Origin: Hevea brasiliensis
Taxonomy: Eukaryota; Streptophyta; Magnoliopsida; Malpighiales; Euphorbiaceae
Length of the DNA stretch: 64,000 nucleotides
Assembly: GCF_030052815.1 (NCBI RefSeq)
Contig: NC_079509.1
Coordinates: 44,758,750-44,822,749, forward strand
Direction of reading: 5' to 3'
In this document: in pieces, positions 25,216 to 37,100 of the stretch
Numbering within the stretch: position 1 is the first letter of the stretch
Layout of the letters: every line of letters starts with the position of its first letter
Translations under genes and position numbers: made by a program
Notes under the pieces: model-generated
What the model was told of the DNA's origin: nothing
Database searches by the model: none
What the model saw: the letters and a program-made list of their open reading frames with translations, nothing else

Positions 25216-25982
25216 TTGAGGAGTGAGAGAACTTTAGTACAATTAGAGAAAGAACCAACAGATGAGACCTTAGAAAAATCTAAAAGCCAAGCAGAGAAAA
25301 AGGGGGGAGAAGCCAAGAAATATCAGGAGGAGGAAGTAGGGAAGAAAACGGAGTTGCCAGAGCCATATCGGCCTCCCCTACCTTTTCCTCAGAGATTTCA
25401 AAAAGCCGAATTGGACAAGCAGTTTGGAAAGTTTTTAGAAGTTTTACGAAAACTTTATATCAACATCCCCTTCATTGAAGCACTCTCTCATATGACATCC
25501 TATGCCAAATTTCTTAAGAAAATTCTATCAAAGAAAAAAAAGCTGGAAAACTATGGGACAGTAGCTCTAACAGAGGAATGCAGTGCCATACTGCAAAACA
25601 AACTGCTTCCAAAGTTGAAAAATCCAGGAAGCTTCTCCATACCCTACCTCATTGGCAATAAGAAAATAGACAAGGCCCTCTGCAATCTTGGGGCAAGAGT
25701 GAGCTTAATGCCTCTATCAATATGCAAAAAGTTGGAGTTTGGAGAACTGAGGCCCACGATAATTTTATGCAATTGGCTGATCGATTTGTTAACTATCCAA
25801 TGGGCATACTTGAGAACTTCCCTATCAAAGTGGGCAAATTCTTCATTCCAGTAGACTTTGTTATCCTTGAAATGGAAGAAGATGTTCAGATCCCTATCAT
25901 CTTAGGAAGACCATTCTTGGCAACTGCCGGAGCCATCATAGACGTCAAAAATGGGTGACTAACCCTTAAGGTAGGAGAAGAA
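25216..25982 (+). pseudogene. A1 protease region
   Basis: An open stretch of 212 codons (25216-25854) carries the charged linker, the PYRPPLPFPQRF segment typical of this family, and IPYLIGN followed by LCNLGARVSLMP. In the family the catalytic motif is D-L-G-A; here the Asp is Asn, so the enzyme would be dead even without other damage. The frame then shifts and continues in 25722-25958 (FVILEMEED..IPIILGRPFLAT), the C-terminal flap and ILGRPF motif of retroviral-type aspartic proteases. A TGA at 25957 ends that stretch. Family: clade A retropepsin. Confidence 0.82.
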
Positions 25983-25985
25983 GAA

Positions 25986-27309
25986 GTGGAATTCAACTTG
26001 TTCTACACAATGAAACACAAATTCGAACCTGATGAATGCTTCAAGGTTGACATTATTGACAAACAAGTTGAAGAGGAATTTCATAAGACACATCTTAAAG
26101 ATCCTCTTGAAGCATGTATTATGCACAGCCACACGGTGAACGATGAAAACACAGAAATAGTAGCCTGTGTACAACAGTTAGCAGCTCATCCACCCCTACC
26201 ACCCCTAGCTAAAGCCTCCGAGATGGAGGAGTTAAAGGAGGAACAGCCCAAGATCAAGCTCCAGGAAAACACTAAACAGGTAGAGCTTAAACCTCTCCCG
26301 TCCTCACTAAGGTATGCATTTATGGACTCTAACTCTAAATATCCTGTTATAATTAATGCTAGCCTATCTAAGTTAGAAGAGGAAAAATTTTTAAGAGAAC
26401 TTAGGATCCATAGCAAGGCCATAGGGTATAAAATAGAAGACCTGAAAGGAATCAACCCCTCGATTTGCATGCATAGGATATCCATGGAAGAAAATAGTAA
26501 ACCCACTATCGAGCACCAAAGAAGACTTCACCTAAACATGAAAGAAGTAGTAAAGAAAGAAATTTTAAAGCTATTAGATGCAGGTATCATATACCCAATT
26601 TCTGATAGTAAATGGGTTAGTCCAGTACTTGTAGTTCCTAAGAAGGGTAGGAACTGTTATCCAAAATGCAAACAATGAACTAATCCCTACTAGGGTAGTC
26701 ACTGGTTGGCAAATGTGCATAGATTATAGGAAATTGAACAGTGCTACCAGAAAAAACCATTTTCCTCTCCCTTTCATCGACCAAAATGTTAGAAAGGTTA
26801 GCAAAGCACTCTTATTTCTGTTATCTAGATGGGTATTCGGGATTCTTGCAAATTCCCATTCACCTAGAAGACCAAGAAAAAACCACATTCACTTGCCCTT
26901 ATGGAATATTTGCATATAAGAGAATGTCGTTTGGTCTTTATAATGCCCCTACTACCTTTCAAAGATGCATGATGGCTATTTTTTCTGATTATATTGAAAA
27001 TATCATGGAAGTTTTTTTGGATGATTTTTCTGTCTATGGAACTACTTTTGATGATTGCCTAGCTAATTTATCTAAGGTATTGCGAAGATGTGGAGAATCA
27101 AACCTGGTCCTAAATTGGGAAAAATGCCACTTCATGGTAAGGGGAGGCATAGTTCTAGGACATTTGATATCAGAAAGTGGAATTAAGGTTGATAAGGCCA
27201 AAATTGAGATCATTGAAAACATGCCACCACCAACATCAGTCGAAGGAGTGCGAAGCTTTTTGAGACTGTAGGGTTCTACAGAAGATTCATTAAAGATTTT
27301 TCCAAAATA
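25986..27309 (+). pseudogene. A1 reverse transcriptase, split by E
   Basis: 25986-26678 (230 codons) gives the linker and the N-terminal RT fingers (VKKEILKLLDAGIIYPISDSKWVSP, VVPKKG). After a frameshift, 26741-27271 gives the palm: CYLDGYSGF, FGLYNAPTTFQRCM and the catalytic FLDDFSVYG, the form of Y-x-D-D seen in Athila-type RT. A second frameshift at about 27269 precedes the connection region, which stops at 27309 where E begins. The frame resumes at 37185 in RNase H once E and one copy of GCTAA are discounted. Several independent frame breaks show inactivity. Confidence 0.88.
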
Positions 27310-27314
27310 GCTAA

Positions 27315-30300
27315 TGTGACACCCCTTACCCGTCTACAGTGTAGCCGAGCAAGATATGCCACGCAGTGTACCGGAACACCCTATTTTAATTCAATCATTT
27401 TTTATTCTTCCTAATTTATTTTTTTCATAGTTATGAAGTATAATTTATGAAATATAATTCATTTAAGTCATTTATTGAAATTATAATTTATTTGAGGTTG
27501 CAAAAATTTTATAGAAAATCCGGCAGAGTACCGGCTAAAAATGGAGAAAATAGTTATTCGGAACTTATGAAAAACACTTCCAATAATCATTTCTAATCAT
27601 TCTCAAACTCCAATAACCATCAACATGGTCTCAAAATTACCAATCATTTCAAGTTCTCAACATTAATCCACAATTTCATTCAAATTCAAAATCAACTAAA
27701 ATTTCATGAAGATATTCTCAAATTATATTAATTAACAAAATTCTTTAAATATGTACATCAACATATGATTACATAAATTTACTAATTTACATGAGTTCAT
27801 AATTTACAAATCACAAACTGCTACCTATTACAAAATACAAAAACATAATTTCAAAAGGGACCTAAAGGTCCTACCACTGATGCACTATAGATGAGAGGTG
27901 ACTCTGACGCTAGGCAGATTTGTGACCTCACCCAGTCTATGGTCTGCTGGGCTCTCTGTCTGTCTCTTCAGAACCTACGGGTGGCAAAAAGTGACGTGCT
28001 AATCAATAATGCTTAGTGGTGCCAATAATAAAATAAAAAGAACTAATAAAAAAATAAATATGCAGTGAGTGTATTGATGTCTCATGCAGACAAGTTTTTG
28101 ATAATTATTGGTAGTCTTATTTATTTGGTACTTGTTATATTCATTATTTCATTAAATTTATCAATTTTTATTTTTGGTTGCCCAAGTAACCTATACTAGA
28201 TGACTGGACTAGATAAACAGGTAAATTTGCACTGGGTATCAAGTACCTCGGGCAGTCACACCATCGGTCACATATGTGTCTCTCGGTTTGCAATAGAACA
28301 GCTAATAAGCTATAATAACATTAGGCACAAGGCCAAGTCTCAACACAATGTAAGAATGGCTAAAAGCCATGAAATCATAGAATGGCATAATGCCATGTGT
28401 AGTATTGCTAACTGAACCCTATTGGCATGCAAACCTATCCAAACCAATCTTGCTAGGTGTACTAGGGCATGTTACTCTTTTAAACTTTACAATTCTTGAA
28501 ATTTAAGTTTAGGTGTTACTATTCATTTTATTGGTCAACTAAAATATTGAATTTTGCATAGACAATAGGTACATTGATTCTAATACTCTCAACATACCAC
28601 ATTTTACTTTCTAAAGTTGTTGGTATTGGTTGCCAATACCATTTCTAAGCTTAGTGTTAATTATTCACAATTTTCTGATTTCAAGCCTTATGTTTACTGT
28701 TCTATTGGTCATTTGTACAGTAGGAATTTGGCAAAGTTGTCTTCATGAAAGTTGTTCCTTATTTTGTCTAGTTACATTTCCTTTTTTTGAATCACTTAAT
28801 TTGGAGTTCTGTAGCTCAAGTTATGGCCTAAACACCATAACTGGCCAGATTGAATAGAATCTAAAATTCTAGGCAAAACTGGTTCTGCCAGATTTGGTAA
28901 CCTAAGTTTGGTTGGCAATTTAACTAGGTTATGATCAGAAATTGGATTTGTGTTCCTCATTAAAGTTGTAGCCTATGTCTCAGTTTTCTGTTGGTAAAAT
29001 TTCAGGTCAATTGGACCTTTCTACACTGAGTTATCACCAAATGAACACTGTTCATTTGGTCATTTTACCTAGGCAGAATGTAAGTCACCCGGATTAGGGC
29101 AATTTTTAGGCTAACTTGGTTTGATTTTCTGGTTAGGGTTTCTTCACCAAAGTTGTGCCATTATGTGTTTAGTTTCATCCTCAATTAGCCTTGTACCAAT
29201 TGAACCTATACAACTCCATTTATGGCTGCCCAAACCTACTGGACTCATGGTCAGTCCTGCAGGTCAGCCAAGGCAGCTTACCATTCTCAAATACCAAGCC
29301 ACAACTCTCTTCATTTCCTCATCATATATAGCCAAATGGTCACTAATTGACCATTTAAACTTTCATTCACCAACACATGAACAAAAGTTAAGTTTTATGC
29401 CTCAAACCCTAACTCCAACAACTAAAATTTTTATACACATACAATCCATAGTTTTCAACACCAACATCATGTTCAATGGCAGCCATACACAAAATTTTTA
29501 GAATAAATTGGCACTAACCTTTACTTAGGCACTTTCCAAAGCTTAAAAACTTCACTTTTTTCCTTTCAAATTGCTGCCCAAAGCTTGCTTTAGTGGTAAG
29601 GATAATTTTTAATGAAGGCAAGTTAGGGTTTTGAGGTGGTTTAAGGTGGGAATTAAAGCTTTGATAAGCTTTCAATGGTGGTTGGGTATGGAGGAGAGGA
29701 AATGGCTGGTTTGGGTGAAAGAGATGAATTTGATTGCTTTTGATTATTTTTGTCTCAATTATCCCTTTTTAATAGGTTAACTTAATTGTGATGGTGGGGA
29801 AAGGGTTGATGACATCATGTGATGTCAAAATTGTCATTTAATCTCATTTTCTTTCCTTTTCTTCTCTACTCATTTTAAATTTAATTTATAGCAATATTTA
29901 TTCATATTTTATGTTATAATAATTATTTACTTAACTGGACAAGTCGGCCAAAAATCACCTCTGAAGGCGAAATGACCAAAATGCCCTCCATTTGGCTAAA
30001 CAGACTAAAATTTTCTGTACCTATTGAAATTTTTTTCTAAGCATTTTCTTGGCATTCTAATGCCATAGGAACCTCAATGACCCTTCTCTGGAGTCCCAAA
30101 AATTATTTTATGAATTTTCCTCCAGGTCTAGGGCTCCTAGTTGCGAGAACCGCAACTTCCTACTAGGTTACCCATCGCTTGGGCACCGGCTCATTTAACT
30201 TGGTTGTATTTTATTTCTAATTTTTTTTTTTAAATTTTTATTATTAATATTTGAGTTAATTATGGTTCCTCACTTTAGTTTAAATATTTTTCCAGACGTT

Positions 30301-30371
30301 CTAGCTGTCCGGACAGATACTGGTCACCGAAACAGTAGAATGTACGGAGTTGCTATAGGGAAGGTGTTACA
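27315..30371 (-). repeat. E left (3') LTR, 3,057 bp
   Basis: In LTR sense (minus) it runs from TGTAACACCTTCCC (30371) to GGGTAAGGGGTGTCACA (27315). The plus-strand text matches the reverse complement of 34123-37184 throughout, for example GACTGGACTAGATAAAC (28202) against the segment near 36290. It contains TGACATCA-TG-TGATGTCA at 29810-29827. Open frames in it are non-coding. Confidence 0.9.
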
Positions 30372-30386
30372 ACTCTTCCCCTCTAA
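30372..30386 (-). other. E polypurine tract
   Basis: Minus strand AATTAGAGGGGAAGAGT directly before TGTAACACC of the left LTR. This fixes the left LTR as the 3' LTR. Confidence 0.75.
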
Positions 30387-30427
30387 TTTAAATTTCATCC
30401 TCGAAATTTACCTAATGCAAACAATTG

Positions 30428-31144
30428 AGGGAACTGTTGCCTCATCGTCTCTTCACTTTTCCAAGTTGCCTCCTCGGTGTTGCGGTGCCTCTAAAGCACT
30501 TTCACCAGTAGAATCTGCTTATTTCTCAACTCTTTCACTTCCCAAGCCAGGATTCATATGGGTTCTTCTTCATATGTCAAATCCGGTTGTACTTCAATTT
30601 CTTCCACGGAGATGACATGTGAAGGATCTGAGCGGTATCTTCTTAGCATAGATACGTGGAACACATTGTGGATCTTGTCCAGCTCTGGTGGTAAAGCTAA
30701 CCTATAGGCCATTGGACCCACACGTTCGATGACTTCATATGGGTCAACGAACCTAGGGCTTAACTTACCTTTTCTTTCAAATCTCAGTACCTTCTTCCAC
30801 GGTGACACCTTGAGAAACACTTTGTTGCCAACTGTATATTCTATTTCTTTTCTCTTCAGGTCGGTATAAGATTTTTGTCTGTCTGAGGCAACCTTCAGAT
30901 TGGCTTTGATTAGCTTTACCTTCTCCTCAATCTGTTTCACTAGGTCTGGCCCTACCAGTTTATCTTCGCCTAATTCAGTCCAGCACACTGGAGTTCTACA
31001 TTTCCTCCCATACAGTGCTTCATACGGGGCTATTTGGATGCTAGCTTAGTAGCTATTGTTGTATGCAAATTCTGCCAGTGGGAGGTATCTATCCCAACAT
31101 CCCTCAAACTCAATGACACAACTCCTCAGCATATCCTCAAGGAC
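30428..31144 (-). pseudogene. E integrase C-terminus with chromodomain-like tail
   Basis: Follows the intron-like insert. The continuation [14 protein letters not shown] lies at about 31100-31144, then a frame broken near 31050. 30554-30988 (144 codons) holds the GPY-type integrase C-terminal module (GNKVFLKVSPWKKVLRF, GKLSPRFVDPYEVIERVG, YRLALPPELDKIHNVFHVSMLRRY). After a stop in YEEEPI the tail KELRNKQI..LVKVL..RHRNTEEATW at 30440-30550 matches the chromodomain-like end of Tekay/Del-type chromoviruses, a module that in the family steers integration to particular chromatin. The stops make it inactive. Confidence 0.82.
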
Positions 31145-31219
31145 CTGACATATATTTCACATTATTATTACCATTTCAGTTCAATATGTGTATTAGTTCA
31201 ATTGGTTTCAATTGTTTAC
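31145..31219 (-). other. Intron-like 75-bp insert in E integrase (GT-AG)
   Basis: On the minus strand ATCCAG is followed by GTAAACAATTG, then AT-rich sequence, then TATGTCAG and GTCCTTGAG. Ends are GT and AG, the 5' context is CAG/GTAAAC and the 3' context CAG/G, all matching plant splice consensus. The length is not a problem: 75 is divisible by three, but the insert has an in-frame TGA. Without it, the coding frame continues in register from the VIQ codons to VLEDML, as in G1 and G2. CAGGT stands at both edges, so it can equally be described as a 70-bp insert with a 5-bp duplication. Confidence 0.6.
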
Positions 31220-31870
31220 CTGGATTACTATTTCTGATTGCCCATCCGTCTGAGGATGAAAAGCTGTGCTGAAGTGAAGTTGTGTACCCAAGGATTCATG
31301 CAACTTCTTCCAAAATCTCGATGTAAACCTTGGGTCTCGATCAAATATGATGGAAAGTGGAATTCCATGCAATCTAACTATCTCACTGATATACAATTCT
31401 GCTAACTTCTCCAGTGAGTAGTCAGTCTTTACTGGCAGAAAGTGTGCTGACTTCGTCAATCTGTCTACTATCACCCATACTACATCATGCTTCTTCTGGG
31501 TGAGAGGTAGACCACTTACAAAATCCATGGTGACCCAATCCCATTTCCATTCAGGTATGCGTATAGGCTGTAGCAAACCCGATGGAACTTGATGTTCTGC
31601 CTTAACTTTCTAACATGTCAAGCATTTAGTCACATAGTCAGCTATGTCCTTCTTCATACCAGGCCACCAATAATGAAGCTTCAGATCATAGTACATTTTT
31701 ATACTTCCTGGGTGCATAGCATAAACACTGGTGTGTACCTCTTTCAGAATACTGGCTTTCAATTCCCTATCATCTAGTACACATACTCGTCCTTTGTAGT
31801 ACAGACACCCATCTACTTTCATCTCATAGTCAGTTGCTTTCCCTTCTGAGATTTTACTCACAGTAGTCAT
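31220..31870 (-). pseudogene. E integrase N-terminus and catalytic core
   Basis: 31610-31870 carries the zinc-binding H-H-C-C domain (HTSVYAMHPGS..., CLTC) that precedes retroviral-type integrase cores. A TAG at about 31608 separates it from 31208-31576, the core: WVTMDFVSGLP (first Asp), a [12 protein letters not shown] segment, [14 protein letters not shown] (second Asp) and FHPQTDGQSE (catalytic Glu). So all three acidic residues are retained. In the family the enzyme inserts cDNA into the chromosome. The core frame then runs into the 75-bp insert and stops after four codons. Confidence 0.88.
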
Positions 31871-32352
31871 TAATTTCTCATCTACCTTTTGCCCATCTAA
31901 AATCTGCTATAGCAGGTTTGGCCTCACTTGTAACTCAGCCAAAATAGGTCCATCTCGAGCGATGGATAGACGGGCATTCAATGATCTCAAAGCTATGATG
32001 GATTTTCTGCTCAAAGCATCAGCAACTACATTTGCCTTCCCAGGATGATAGTCAATCACACAATCATAGTCCTTCAAGAACTCAATCCATCGCCTCTGTC
32101 TGAGGTTAAGCTCCTTCTGGGTTGGCAAGTATTTCAGACTTTTATGGTTTGTGTAAATGTAGCACTTTTCACCATACAAGTAATGCCTCCATATCTTCAG
32201 TGCGAAGATAATTGCTGCAAGCTCTAGATCATAGGCAGGGTAATTCTATTCATGTGGCCTTAGCTGCCTGGAAGCATAAGCGACCACCTTCCCCTCTTGC
32301 ATCAATACACACCCTAACCCATTATGAGAGGCATCACTGTAGACCACAAAGT
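31871..32352 (-). pseudogene. E RNase H domain
   Basis: 31907-32179 (90 codons) contains [38 protein letters not shown] and [10 protein letters not shown], the C-terminal half of the Ty3/gypsy RNase H and its tether to integrase. The N-terminal half ([26 protein letters not shown]) is readable at about 32240-32350 in another frame with one stop. In the family Asp of TDH is catalytic; here the triplet is TNH, a Asp-to-Asn change. Directly upstream the RT domain is missing. Confidence 0.82.
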
Positions 32353-32362
32353 CTTTTCCCCC
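32340..32362 (-). other. Junction of the RT deletion in E
   Basis: Minus-strand reading passes from protease C-terminal sequence ([17 protein letters not shown]) straight into the RNase H start (YSDAS). The ~1 kb RT domain present at this place in G2 (56050-56800) is absent. No stop or repeat marks the join, so it is a clean internal deletion. Confidence 0.78.
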
Positions 32363-32832
32363 ACAACTGTGATCTCATTACCCTCAGGAGTTTTCAAAGA
32401 AATCCTCTTTAGTTTACAATCAACCATTGCCTAATGACGTGACAACCAGTCCATTCCCAAAATCACGTCAAACTCATGGAAAGGCAACTCAATCAGGTCT
32501 ACCAAGAATTCATACCCCTGAATCCTTAACAGGCAACCCTTGTACACTTTCTTCACCACTACACTGTGGCCCAATGGATTAGTGACTAGGATGTCTTGAT
32601 CACTTTCCCCTACTAGTATTCCCCTTTTTACGGGTAAGTTGATGCAGATGTATGAATGAGTGGATCCTGGATCCACCAATGCATGCATAGAAGTATTGTA
32701 GAGGGAGAACGTACTCCTGATGATGTTCGGGGCATCTTGCTCCTCCTGAGCTCTCATGGCATAGGCTCTGGTAGGTGTTTTGCCCTCGGGCCTCTCTGTT
32801 GGCTCAGATGCAGGTCTCTGTGATAGTCCCAC
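32363..32832 (-). pseudogene. E protease
   Basis: 32431-32832 (133 codons): linker with TRAYAMRAQEEQDAPN, then [12 protein letters not shown] with the catalytic Asp of the retropepsin-like family (D-P-G-S-T in chromoviruses), and the C-terminal motif FDVILGMDWLSRH. A frame break at about 32431 separates it from the last few codons. The active-site residues are intact, unlike A1. Function in the family is cleavage of Gag-Pol during particle maturation. Confidence 0.85.
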
Positions 32833-33946
32833 TACCTCAGATTTGCCAAATTTCCTACCCCTTTGTGGTGCAGGAGCAGGTCTGTCTACTTGTGTTAGAG
32901 CAGCTGTAGTAGTTCTGCATGGACAGTTCCTTAGCTGATGCTCTATCGACCCACACTTAAGTAGGCATCAGTCACTCTCCAACACTCCCCCTTATGCCAC
33001 TTCAGGCAATGTGGACATGCAGAAGATGCAGGGCCGGGTCCCCTGAACCCCGTCCTTAGAGAGCTGCCCACAGATGGTGTGGACTGACCTCTCCTAGGGG
33101 TGAACTGTGGCCTGGGCCCCTGAGACTGACCCTGACCTTGAGTTTGACCTGAACTTTGTGCAGGTGGACCTTTGAACTTCTTTCCTGGTGTAGGAGATGA
33201 GCTAGACTAAACCGGGCCCCTCTTCTGCTGTCTCTATCTTCTGGTCTGCTCACTTATTCTAACCTTTTCAACTTTTATTGTAGTTTCCACTAACTTGGTG
33301 AAGTCTGTGATTCCCAAGGTAGTAATCATGATCTTTATGTTGTCATTTAATCCCTCTTTAAATCTTTTACATCTCTCGGCTTCATTAGGGACTATCTCCC
33401 TTCCATAACGACTCAATCTGACAAATTCCTTTTCATACTCGGCCACTGTCAGCTGTCTCTGCCTCAGGTTAATGAACTCTCTTCTTCTTTCTTCCAGGTA
33501 TACACTACCCATATATTTCTTCTTGAATTCTAAGAGGAAGAAGTCCCAAGTTATTACTTTTGGCTGTACTTCACTGGACATCGTATCCCACCATTCATAT
33601 GCATCATCTTGCAACAGAGATACAGAGCTTCTAGATTTTATTCTGGAGTGCATTGGAGTTGTTTTAAAACTCTGCCTGTTTTGTTCAATCAATTTTCGGC
33701 TGCAATAGAATCATCTTCTCTTTTGCCAAAGAAATCCACAGCTCCAAATTTTCTCAATCTTTCCAGATGTGATTTCTGCTGTGGTGGTGGTGGTGGTGGT
33801 GGCATTACCCCAGCCATTTGTCTGAAGAATTTGGCTATTTGCTGGAACATAGCCTGTGGAGGCTGAGCAGGCTCTGCTTGAGCTAGCGGAGCAGGTTCTC
33901 CCCTACCCCCAGTCTCAGCTGCTACAGGTGGAGCATGACTCTCCAC
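32833..33946 (-). pseudogene. gag: E gag
   Basis: The start ATG is at 33946. The first 85 codons have an Ala/Pro-rich region with a run of eight prolines encoded by CCACC repeats (33782-33803), then a frameshift. 33234-33692 (152 codons) is the gag core (LLQDDAYEWWDT, ITWDFFLLEFKKKYM, YEKEFVRLSRYGREIVPNEAERCKRFKEGL). The Gln/Gly/Pro-rich linker and a two-part zinc knuckle follow at 32930-33010 (CPHCLKWHKGEC; KCGSIEHQLRNC), the second with its first Cys lost. At least two frameshifts make it inactive. Confidence 0.83.
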
Positions 33947-34086
33947 TTCCTCCTCAACTGCCCTCTAAGATGAAGGGTCCATATCCTATTTAACAAAGAC
34001 AACAGATCTGAATTAGTGTCACCTCGACTCTTACAAATGCAATGCATAGTATGGACTCAATCTAAGCCCAGAAACACCTAAACCAT

Positions 34087-34098
34087 GCTCTGATACCA
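34087..34098 (-). other. E primer binding site (tRNA-iMet)
   Basis: Minus strand TGGTATCAGAGC, five bases from the LTR-end stub at 34104. It shows where the normal 5' LTR should have ended. Confidence 0.88.
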
Positions 34099-34103
34099 CT
34101 AAA

Positions 34104-34122
34104 TGTGACACCCCTTACCAGT
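34104..34122 (-). other. Stub of the original 5' LTR end in E
   Basis: Plus strand TGTGACACCCCTTACCAGT: the first 16 bases equal the outer ends of E, so it is the last 16 bp of an LTR in the expected orientation. It is joined directly to TATAACACCTTCC, the start of an LTR in the opposite orientation. Confidence 0.8.
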
Positions 34123-37100
34123 TATAACACCTTCCTTGTAGCAACTCCGTACATTCTACTGTTTCGGTGACCAGTGTCAGTCCGGACAGCTAGAACGTCC
34201 GGAAAAATATTTAAACTAAAGTGATGAACTATAATTAACTCAAATATTAATAAGAAAAATTTAGAAAAAATTTTAGAAATAAAATACAACCAAGTTAAAT
34301 GAGCCGGTGCCCAAGCGATGGGTAACCTAGTAGGAAGTTGCGATTCCCGCAACTAGGAGCCCTAGACTTGGAGGAAAATTCATAAAATAATTTTTAGGAC
34401 TTCAGAGAAGGGTCATTGAGGTTCCTATGGCATTAGAATGCCAAGAAAATGATTAGAAAAAAATTTCAATCGGTACAGACAATTTTAGTCTGTTAAGCCA
34501 AACGGAGGACATTTTGGTTATTTCACCTTCAGAGGTGATTTTTGGCCGACTTGTCCAGTTAAGTAAATAATTATTATGACATAAAATATGAATAAATATT
34601 GCTACAAATTAAATTTAAAATGAGTAGAGAAGAAAAGGAAAGAAAATGAGATTAAATGACAATTTTGACATCACATGATGTCATCAACCCTTTCCTAACC
34701 AATCACAATTAAGTTAACCTATTAAAAAGGGATAATTGAGAAAAAAAATAATCAAAAGCAATCAGATTCATCTCTTTCACCCAAATCAGCCATTTCCTCT
34801 CCTCCATACCCAACCACCATTGAAAGCTTATCAAAGCTTCAATTCCCACCTTAAACCACCTCAAAACCCTAACTTGCCTTCATTAAAAATTATCCCTACC
34901 ACTAGAGCAAGCTTTGGGCAGCAATTTGAAAGGAAGAAAGTGAAGTTTTTAAGCCTTGGAAAGTGCCTAAGTCAAGGTTAGTGCCAATTTATTCTAAAAA
35001 TTTTGTGTATGGCTGTCATTGAACATGATGTTGGTGTTGTAAACTATGGATTGTATGTGTATGAAAATTTTAGTTGTTGGAGTTAGGGTTTGAGGCATAA
35101 AACTTAACTTTTGTTCATGTGTTGGTGAATGAAAGTTTAAATGGTCAATTAGTGACCATTTGGCTATGTATGATGAGGAAATGAAGAGAGTTGTGGCTTG
35201 GTATTTGAGATTGGTAAGCTGCCTTGGCTGACCTGCAGGACTGACCATGAGTCCAGTAGGTTTGGGGAGCCATAAATGGAGTTGTATAGGTTCAATTGGT
35301 ACAAGGCAAATTGGGCATGAAACTAGACACATAATGGCAAAACTTTGGTGAAGAAATCCTGCCCAGAAAACCAAACTAAGTTGGCCTAAAAATTGCCCTA
35401 ATCCAGGTGACTTGCATTCTGCCTGGGCAAAATGACCAAATGGACAGTGTTTATTCATTTGGTGATAACTCAATGTAGAAAGGTCCAATTGACCTAAAAT
35501 TTTACCAGCAGAAATCTGAGACATAGACCTACAACTTTTATGAAGAACACAAATCCAAATTCTGATCATAACCTAGTCAAATTGCCAACCAAACTTAGGT
35601 TACCAAATCTGGCAGAACCAGTTTTGCCTAGAATTTTGGATTCTATTCAATCCGGCCAGTTATGGTTTTTAGGCCATAACTTGAGCTAAAAAACTCCAAA
35701 TGAAGTGATTCAAAAAAGGAAATGTAACTAGACAAAATAAGGAACAACTTTCATGAAGACAACTTTGCCAAATTCATACTGTACAAATGACCAATGGAAT
35801 AGTAAACATAATGCTTGAAATCTAAAAATTGTGAATAATTAAAACTAAGCTTAGAAATGGTATTGGCAACCAATACTAACAACTTTAGAATGCAAAATGT
35901 GGTATGTTGATAGTATTAGAATCAATGTACCTATTGTCTATGCAAAAGTCAACATTTTAGTTGACCAATAAAAAGAATAGTAACACCTAAACTTAAATTT
36001 CAAGAATTGTAAAGTTTAAAAGAGTAACATGCCCTAGTACACCTAGCAAGATTGGTTTGGATAGGTTGGCATGCCAATAGGGTTCAGTTAGCAGTACTGC
36101 ACATAGCATTATGCCATTATGTGATTTCATGGCTTTTAGCCATTCTGACATTGTGTTGAGACTTGGCCTTGTTCCTAATGTTATTACATCTTATTAGCTG
36201 TTCTATTGCACACCGGGAGACACATATGTGACCAATGGTGTGACGGCCCAAGGTACTTGATACCCAATGCCTGTTTACCCACTTATCTAGTCCAATCATC
36301 TAGTATAAGTTACTTGGGCAACCAAAAATGAAAATTAATAAATTTAATGAAATAATGAATATAACAAGTACCAAATAAATAAGACTACCAATAATTATCA
36401 AAAACTTATCTGTATGAGACATCAATACACTCACTGCATATTTATTTTTTTATTAGTTCTTTTTATTTTATTATTGGCACCACTAAGCATTATTGCTTAG
36501 CGCGTCGCTTTTTCCCACGTGTAGGTTCTGAAGAGACAGACAAAGAGCCCAGTAGACCACAGACTGGTTGAGGTCACAGATCTGCCTAGCGTCAGAGTCA
36601 CCTTTCATCTACAGTGCATCAGTGGTAGGACCTTTAGGTCCCTTTTGAAATTACGTTTTTACATTTTGTAATAGGTAGTAGTTTGTGATTTGTAAATTAT
36701 GAACTCATGTAAATTAGTAAATTTATGTAATCATATGTTGATGTACATATTTGAAGAATTTTTTTAATTAATATAATTTGAGAATATCTTCATGAAATTT
36801 TAGTTGATTTTGAATTTAAATGAAATTGTGGATTAATGTTGAGAACTTGAAATGATTGCTAATGTTGAGACCATGTTGATGGTTATTGGAGTTTAAGAAT
36901 GATTGGAAATGATTATTGGAAGTGCTTTTCACAGGTTCCAAAGAACTGTTTTCTCCATTTTTAGTCGGTACTCTGCCGGATTTTTTATAAAATTTTCAAA
37001 ACCTCAAATAAATTATAATTTCAATAAATGACTTAAATGAATTATATTTCATAAATTGTACTTCATAACTATGAAAAAAATAAATTAGGAAGAATAAAAA

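Noticed and set aside
30262..30615. 117-codon plus-strand frame spanning the E left LTR end
   Set aside because: It crosses the LTR edge and polypurine tract and is antisense to the pol C-terminus.
33056..33253. 65-codon open frame in E gag as a separate protein
   Set aside because: It is a shifted reading of the gag linker. The true frame shows the Gln/Gly/Pro-rich stretch before the zinc knuckle.
34994..35569. 191-codon open frame in the right arm of E
   Set aside because: It is antisense to the LTR, has no recognisable motif, and its counterpart in the left arm (29121-29501) is interrupted.
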